This document shows positions 60,801 through 64,000 of a stretch of DNA of 64,000 nt, piece after piece. Position 1 is the stretch's first letter, and every line of letters starts with the position of its first letter. Source of the stretch: Streptomyces roseoverticillatus. Lineage in GTDB: Bacteria; Actinomycetota; Actinomycetes; Streptomycetales; Streptomycetaceae. The position numbers and the translations under genes were made by a program. The notes below the pieces were generated by a model that was not told where the DNA came from, did no database searches, and saw only the letters and a program-made list of their open reading frames with translations. Where the stretch lies: positions 24,566-88,565 of the forward strand of contig NZ_JOFL01000024.1 of assembly GCF_000719265.1 (NCBI RefSeq), written 5' to 3'.

Positions 60801-61095
60801 GGACGTCGTGGGCCTTGGCCCAGTTGGGCTCGTCGTTGTAGGCGGTGAACAGGCCGTCGGCGGCGATCTCGCGGACGTTCTCCAGCGCGGGGCCGATCAC
60901 CTTGGCGAACCGTGTCTCGTCCGAGAGCTCGTCGACGAGTTCGTACGAGGAGATCAGCACCGTCTCGCGGCTGTGGAAACGGCGCCTGAAGGCGGGGCCG
61001 AGCTCTCGGGCGAAGGCCATGGCCTGTTGGACGGGCCTGTCGGTCAGACCCGTATCCGACACGTCGACGACAGGCAGGTCACGCATGGACTCCAT
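57868..61095 (-). CDS. Self-sufficient P450-reductase fusion (CYP102/BM3-type)
   Basis: A 1075-residue fusion of a fatty-acid-hydroxylase P450 and a diflavin reductase. Heme part: Phe83 in GLFTAYNDEPNW matches BM3 Phe87, Arg43 fits BM3 Arg47, the I-helix is LIAGHETTSGT, and Cys401 in FGTGERACIGRQFA is the iron ligand. Reductase part: TVAYGSNFGTCREFAEDLA (FMN), RHYSISSSP (FAD) and VAAGTGLAPFRG plus KVYVCGDGGRM (NADPH). BM3 Tyr51 appears as Leu47, so carboxylate anchoring may be weaker. The start at 61095 (MESMRD) has AAGGAGAG; the longer frame lacks support. It likely hydroxylates fatty acids near the omega end. Needs no other redox partner. Confidence 0.94.
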   Translation of the reverse strand: MESMRDLPVVDVSDTGLTDRPVQQAMAFARELGPAFRRRFHSRETVLISSYELVDELSDETRFAKVIGPALENVREIAADGLFTAYNDEPNWAKAHDVLLPAFAMGSMRTYHPVMLKAARRMLAAWDAHLAQDRPVDVSADMTRMTLDTIGLAGFGYDFQSFARTEPHPFVQALVRALSHSQAALGRAPDQDTTEEDRVFRADVAHLAQVVDEVIAGRRAAGESGADDDLLGLMLNSRHPGDGEPLDEANVRNQVITFLIAGHETTSGTLSFALYHLMKNPVALRLAQAEVDALWGDEADPQPAFEDIGRLRYVRQVLSETLRLWPTAAAFERAPVADTVIGGRYPVPAGRRLTVLTPMLHRDPVWGDNVEEFDPDRFAPAAEAARPANAYKPFGTGERACIGRQFAMHEATMLLALLIHRYRFLDHTGYTLDVKETLTLKPDGFTLALAHRTAEDRDRVREALGGLAGGPARTDRAEEQPEDGALPARATAGSALTVAYGSNFGTCREFAEDLAGTFGALGFATEAVPLDKIAGALPEGAPLVVVAASYNGQPTDDARAFASWLAGAEPGTADAVPYAVLGVGDRNWAATYQHVPTAIDDRLAALGAIRLVERHTADASGDLAGSFARFTAALRRALLTAYGDPDAVTEPEDSRKALSGHAYDVTEITGDPLDALASRHGLVPMTVTATGDLADPAHPLGRSKRFVRLALPEAAAYRTADHLAVLPENDPALVERAITALGLDSDAVLGIRARRTGRSSRSGLHLDRPVTVRELLTHHVELQHPLTTEQVARLAGLNPCPPEQAALRQLATGPEQPSATRHRLLDLAEQYPALRGRMGWPLLLDLLPPMRIRHYSISSSPVTAPGHADLMVSQLRAPAHSGRGIFEGTGSSYLHRVRSGDTVYARVQPCRDAFRIRHDAQTPVIMVAAGTGLAPFRGAVADRLALARQGTPLAPALCYFGCDHPDVDYLHRAELEAAEEAGVVSMRPVFSKAPEEGRLFVQHRLEAEGAEVWRLLQAGAKVYVCGDGGRMAPGVRDAFQQLHARHTGGDAAAAQEWWRAAVAEGRYVEDVYASS

Positions 61096-61325
61096 GGGCT
61101 CTCTCCTTGGCGGGTGATAGTCCGGCCTCCGGCGGGCGGTGCTCCCGGCCGGTGCGTCCACGATTCCGCCGCACGCGGGCCTGCCGGCCGTCGGAACTAC
61201 GATTTCTTGTAGCGTCTTGGCCGTGTCGTGTCGTGCGCGCTGTGGCTCGACTGCGCTAGAGGGCACAACTGCCGGTGGCCCGGAGAGGGCGAAGGGCGGG
61301 CCGGGAACCGACAGCAGAGGAGTAC

Positions 61326-61976
61326 GTGACCGTGACTGTGTACGACCCGGAGTCGGACCCGGCGGTGTGGCGCACCCGCTTCCTCAACCTGTTCGACCGC
61401 ACGCCGGTCCCGACCGCCGTCAGCACCGCCGACGGCGTGATCACCGGTGCGAACCCGGCCCTGGCGGCCCTGTGGAACCTCACCCCGGGCCGCCTGACGG
61501 GCCGCCACCTGCTCGACCTGTTCACCCCCGCCGAACCCCGCAGGCTGAGCAAGTTCGAGAGCGCCATGCGCGGGGGGCGGCGCTCGCGCTACCCCTTCCG
61601 CGTCCGCTGGACCACCGGCGGATCGTCCTACGAGGGAGAGCTGACCGTCGAACCGGTGAGCGACCCGGCAGGTGACCCTCCGCCCCTGCTGGCCATCCTC
61701 CGTGTGGACGAGCCGCACCCCGCCGCGGACGCCCTGGAGCCGGTGGCCGGCCCGGTGACGCTCACGGCACTGGAGTCCCGCATCCTCGCCCTGGTGGCCG
61801 AGGGCCGCACCACGGCCGTGGTCGCCCGCACCGTCGGGCTCAGCGGCGACGGGGTCAACTACCACCTCGCCCGTCTGTGCCGCCGCCTGGAGGCCCCCAA
61901 CCGCACCGCCCTGGTGGCCCGCGCCTACGTCCTCGGCCTGCTCTCCCCGGCCGCCTGGCCACCCGCGGTGGGGTGA
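61326..61976 (+). CDS. PAS-LuxR transcription regulator
   Basis: A 216-residue regulator. The N-terminal PAS domain reads FLNLFDRTPVPTAVSTADGV, ITGANPALAALWNLTPGRLT and GRHLLDLFTPAEPRRLSKFE. The C-terminal LuxR-type HTH is LTALESRILALVAEGRTTAV, VARTVGLSGDGVNYHLARLC and RRLEAPNRTALVARAYVLGL. The GTG at 61326 is close to GAGGAG; GTGs at 61332 and 61338 are also possible. PAS-LuxR proteins control antibiotic or developmental clusters in Streptomyces (PimM type). It is divergent from the CYP102 gene with 230 bp between, so control of that gene is plausible. The PAS ligand is unknown. Confidence 0.85.
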   Translation: MTVTVYDPESDPAVWRTRFLNLFDRTPVPTAVSTADGVITGANPALAALWNLTPGRLTGRHLLDLFTPAEPRRLSKFESAMRGGRRSRYPFRVRWTTGGSSYEGELTVEPVSDPAGDPPPLLAILRVDEPHPAADALEPVAGPVTLTALESRILALVAEGRTTAVVARTVGLSGDGVNYHLARLCRRLEAPNRTALVARAYVLGLLSPAAWPPAVG

Positions 61977-62119
61977 GTGACACCTCGGTGCCCGTCGGTG
62001 ACGGCCATGCCCGTGGAGCGGGCGGGCCTGTCCGTATGCGCATGATCGCGTTGAGTGACATTCGGGGGTGCCGCGTGTGAGGCCGCCCATGAGGCCTGCA
62101 TCACTTACGAATTTCGTTA

Positions 62120-63267
62120 CTGACTTTGAAGGTGGGTTGTCGTAGGGGCTGACGGGCGGTGCTTGTCGCGGTATGCCGGGGGAATGAGGTACCCGCAGGG
62201 TGGTGGGCTGACGGATGAACGGCGGCGGTTCCGTGAGCGGGTCCGCCTGGAAGCGGCCCGGTTGTTTGCCGACGGGCAGCCGAACGGGCTGGTCGCCAAG
62301 CAGTTACGGGTGAGTGTCCGTTCGGTTCAGCGGTGGCGGCGGGTCTACGAAGTCGACGGAGAGGCCGCACTTCGGTCGAAAGGTTCCGCCGGCAGGCCGA
62401 AGCTGAGTGGCGAGCTGTTCGCGGCCCTGGAGGCAGAGCTGGACAAAGGCCCGGTCGCGCACGGCTGGCCGGACCAGAAGTGGACCCTGGCGAGGATCAA
62501 GACCTTGATCGGCCGCAGGTTCCACAAGAGCTTCACGCTCTCCGGCATCGCCCAGATGCTCCGGCGTCACGGATGGAGTAACCAGGTCCCCGCCCGGCGG
62601 GCACTCGAGCGCGACGAGGACGCCATCAGCGGATGGGTGAAGGAGACGTGGCCGCAGGTGGAAGCACCGCGGCGGCGCTCGGGGCCTGGATCGTCTTCGA
62701 AGACGAGGCGGGCTTCTCGATGACGCCGCCCACCACCCGCACCTGGGCCCGGCGCGGGCACACCCCGGTGATCCGGGTCAGGGGACGGTCCCAGCGTCGG
62801 GTCTCCCTGGCCGCGATGTGCTGCTACAAACCCGGCGAACGTTCCCGCTTCATCTACCGGCCCATGTTCCACAAGGACCACAAGACGAAAGAGCGCCGCA
62901 GCTTCGCCTGGACCAATTTCCGGGCCCTGCTCGTGGCAGCCCACCAGCAGCTCGGAGCCCCGGTCGTGCTCGTGTGGGACAACCTGAACACCCACCGGGC
63001 AGCCGGGATGCGCGACTTCATCGCCACCCACGACTGGGTCACGGCCTTCCACCTGCCGCCCTACGCACCCGAGCTCAACCCCGTCGAGGGCATCTGGTCA
63101 CTGCTACGACGCAGCAGCCAGACCAACACCGCCTTCGCCGACCCCGACCACCTCGTCCGAGTACTGCGACACGGCCTCCGACAGATCCAATACCGCAGCC
63201 ACCTCATCGACGGTTGTTTGACCGCAACCGGCCTCACACCCTGACGACAACGCCGCTGCAAACTCAG
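62120..63267 (+). mobile_element. IS630-family insertion sequence, complete ends
   Basis: The left end CTGACTTTGAAGGTGGGTTG (62120 on) and the right end, read inverted, CTGAGTTTGCAGCGGCGTTG (from 63267) match at most positions; over about 24 bp 19 are identical. Each end is flanked by TA (62118-62119 and 63268-63269), the target duplication expected of IS630/Tc1. Length is 1148 bp. The element lies 83 bp upstream of the promoter of the transglycosylase gene. Confidence 0.88.
62184..63244 (+). pseudogene. IS630 transposase, split by a frameshift
   Basis: The first frame (from 62184) has the HTH region FRERVRLEAARLFADGQPNG, LVAKQLRVSVRSVQRWRRVY and the IGRRFHKSFTLSGIAQMLRR linker, up to GWVKETWPQVEA. 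The second frame carries WIVFEDEAGFSMTPPTTRTW (first Asp), VLVWDNLNTHRAAGMRDFIA (second Asp) and PPYAPELNPVEGIWSLLRRS (Glu). The join near 62660-62680 needs a shift of one base. Some IS elements use programmed frameshifting, but no slippery A-run is seen, so inactivation is as likely. Confidence 0.8.
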
Positions 63268-63348
63268 TAGTGGTCAGCCGCCGGGAAATGCGGGGGCAGG
63301 GCGGATAATCGCGGGCCGGAAATGAAGGGGCGTAGTAGGTCACAGCCC

Positions 63349-63377
63349 TTGTCAGGCGTTTTCGCCGCCGCTAACAA
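63349..63377 (+). promoter_or_regulatory. Sigma70-like promoter of the transglycosylase gene
   Basis: TTGTCA (63349-63354), a 17-bp spacer and TAACAA (63372-63377) make a good vegetative promoter. Transcription should start near 63384, leaving an untranslated leader of about 95 nt. Confidence 0.6.
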
Positions 63378-63392
63378 TTGCGGAGTCGCTGG

Positions 63393-63416
63393 GCGCCGTC
63401 GACCGAGAAACGGCGC
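63393..63416 (+). terminator. Leader hairpin followed by a U-rich tract
   Basis: GCGCCGT (63393-63399) and ACGGCGC (63410-63416) form a 7-bp perfect stem; TTCTCTATTT follows. It lies in the leader after the promoter and could act as an attenuator. No known riboswitch core was recognised upstream of it. Confidence 0.45.
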
Positions 63417-63478
63417 TTCTCTATTTGCGCCGCTTCAGGGCCGGGCGACATCCCGCGATCGGAAGGTTCAGCTCAGTT

Positions 63479-64000
63479 ATGCGCTCCACCATCTCCGCTT
63501 ATGCCCGTCTGCCGAAGATTCACAAGTTCTCTGTTGCCGGTATTGCCGCGACCGGTGCCGCTGTCGTCGCGGTGGCCGTCGCCCCGCACGCCTTCGCTGC
63601 TGACACGCACGCTGCTGCTGCGGTGAAGCCGGTGGCCTGGAGCGCTGAGGCTTTCGGTGAGACGCAGCAGGGCGAGGGCGAGCTGGAGAAGCACGCCGAC
63701 GCTGCCGCCAAGGCCGGCGCGGATGCTGCTGCGAAGGTGAAGGCGGACACGGAGCGGACGCAGAAGCAGGCCGCTAACCGTTCCACCGAGCGTAAGGCCA
63801 TTGCCGCCAAGCCGGCAGCCCCTGCCAAGCCTGCCGCTGCGGCGAAGCCCGCTGCCAAGCCGGCCGCTCCGGCCGCTCCGGCGAAGAAGGCTTACGCGGA
63901 CAATGTGGACGGCTGGATCAGTGAGGCCCTGGACATTCTGCGGGCCAAGGGCATTCCGGCTTCGTACGAGGGCATCAAGAAGAACGTGATGCGTGAGTCG
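63479..64000 (+). CDS. Exported transglycosylase-type cell-wall hydrolase, N-terminal part
   Basis: The gene runs off the window after 174 residues. The N-terminus MRSTISAYARLPKIHKFSVA leads into a hydrophobic signal (VAGIAATGAAVVAVAVAP) with an AFA cleavage site. A Lys/Ala-rich coiled-coil-like region (LEKHADAAAKAGADAAAKVK) and a long Ala/Lys/Pro linker (KAIAAKPAAPAKPAAAAKPA) follow, as expected for crossing the cell wall. The last residues DNVDGWISEALDILRAKGIP, ASYEGIKKNVMRES are the start of a lysozyme-like SLT transglycosylase domain; the final Glu-Ser is typical of the catalytic-Glu helix. GGAAGG lies 12 nt before the ATG. Confidence 0.85.
   Translation, partial: MRSTISAYARLPKIHKFSVAGIAATGAAVVAVAVAPHAFAADTHAAAAVKPVAWSAEAFGETQQGEGELEKHADAAAKAGADAAAKVKADTERTQKQAANRSTERKAIAAKPAAPAKPAAAAKPAAKPAAPAAPAKKAYADNVDGWISEALDILRAKGIPASYEGIKKNVMRES

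Noticed and set aside
63270-63478. Possible ydaO/c-di-AMP riboswitch in the transglycosylase leader
   Set aside because: Such genes are often under this riboswitch, but the conserved core was not found; only one hairpin with a U-rich tract is visible.
1-64000. tRNA, rRNA, CRISPR arrays or a phage attachment site
   Set aside because: No cloverleaf, rRNA-like or direct-repeat/spacer pattern was seen, and no integrase next to a tRNA; a covariance search would be decisive.

Overview
The window is high-GC actinobacterial DNA and almost certainly from a Streptomyces. The grounds are strong third-position GC bias, many GTG starts, small Streptomyces-type proteins, a twin-arginine exported protein, Lsr2-like and DUF4913 proteins, an IS630 element and dense secondary-metabolism genes. 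No ribosomal, tRNA or housekeeping block is present. Together with many decayed genes and transposon remnants this suggests a chromosome arm.

Left end (1-9 kb): two biosynthetic modules lie side by side. The first is the C-terminus of a Pls/PosA-type membrane peptide synthetase, followed by a 2,4-diaminobutyrate aminotransferase and an aspartate kinase. Aspartate kinase starts the route to aspartate semialdehyde, the aminotransferase turns that into diaminobutyrate, and the synthetase would polymerise it, so a poly-diaminobutyrate product is the best guess. The kinase differs from the usual residue at three positions known to control feedback inhibition. A hemC N-terminal scrap separates this from a minus-strand, translationally coupled operon: an AlbC-type cyclodipeptide synthase, a cytochrome P450 and a SAM methyltransferase, which would make and decorate a diketopiperazine. 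A DUF2236 (MpaB-like) oxygenase and an unknown protein flank it.

9-20 kb: mostly small poorly known genes, several broken by single-base frameshifts (two at C7/C8 runs), then an AraC regulator with a 4-hydroxybenzoate 3-hydroxylase, and an NTF2-like gene divergent from a MarR regulator around a perfect palindrome.

20-31 kb: a secreted 2116-residue RHS/YD-repeat protein with an FG-GAP-like block inside the repeats and a short C-terminal tip that may be a toxin. The gene after it overlaps its stop by 4 bp and may encode immunity. Acylphosphatase, a TetX-like monooxygenase, a DUF4913 protein and a PhyH-type dioxygenase follow.

31-56 kb: a mosaic of intact small genes (GNAT, DinB, VOC, a Tat-exported protein, two lipoproteins, a second P450, a Fic-like toxin-antitoxin pair, YjbR) and decayed ones. 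The decayed set includes IS630, IS5 and Tn3-family remnants, TerD with an internal deletion, a RelA/SpoT-type toxin fragment cut by an IS, frameshifted ku, a broken beta-lactamase-family gene, an SDR with both a frameshift and an amber codon, and an ABC ATPase cut in its Walker A motif.

56-64 kb: a polyprenyl diphosphate synthase, a self-sufficient CYP102-type P450-reductase fusion, a PAS-LuxR regulator, a full-length IS630 element with inverted repeats and TA target duplication (transposase frame broken), and the start of an exported transglycosylase with a clear promoter.

Many frame breaks could be assembly errors at homopolymers. Very long GC-rich genes are intact and several losses are clean deletions, so real decay is at least part of the explanation.
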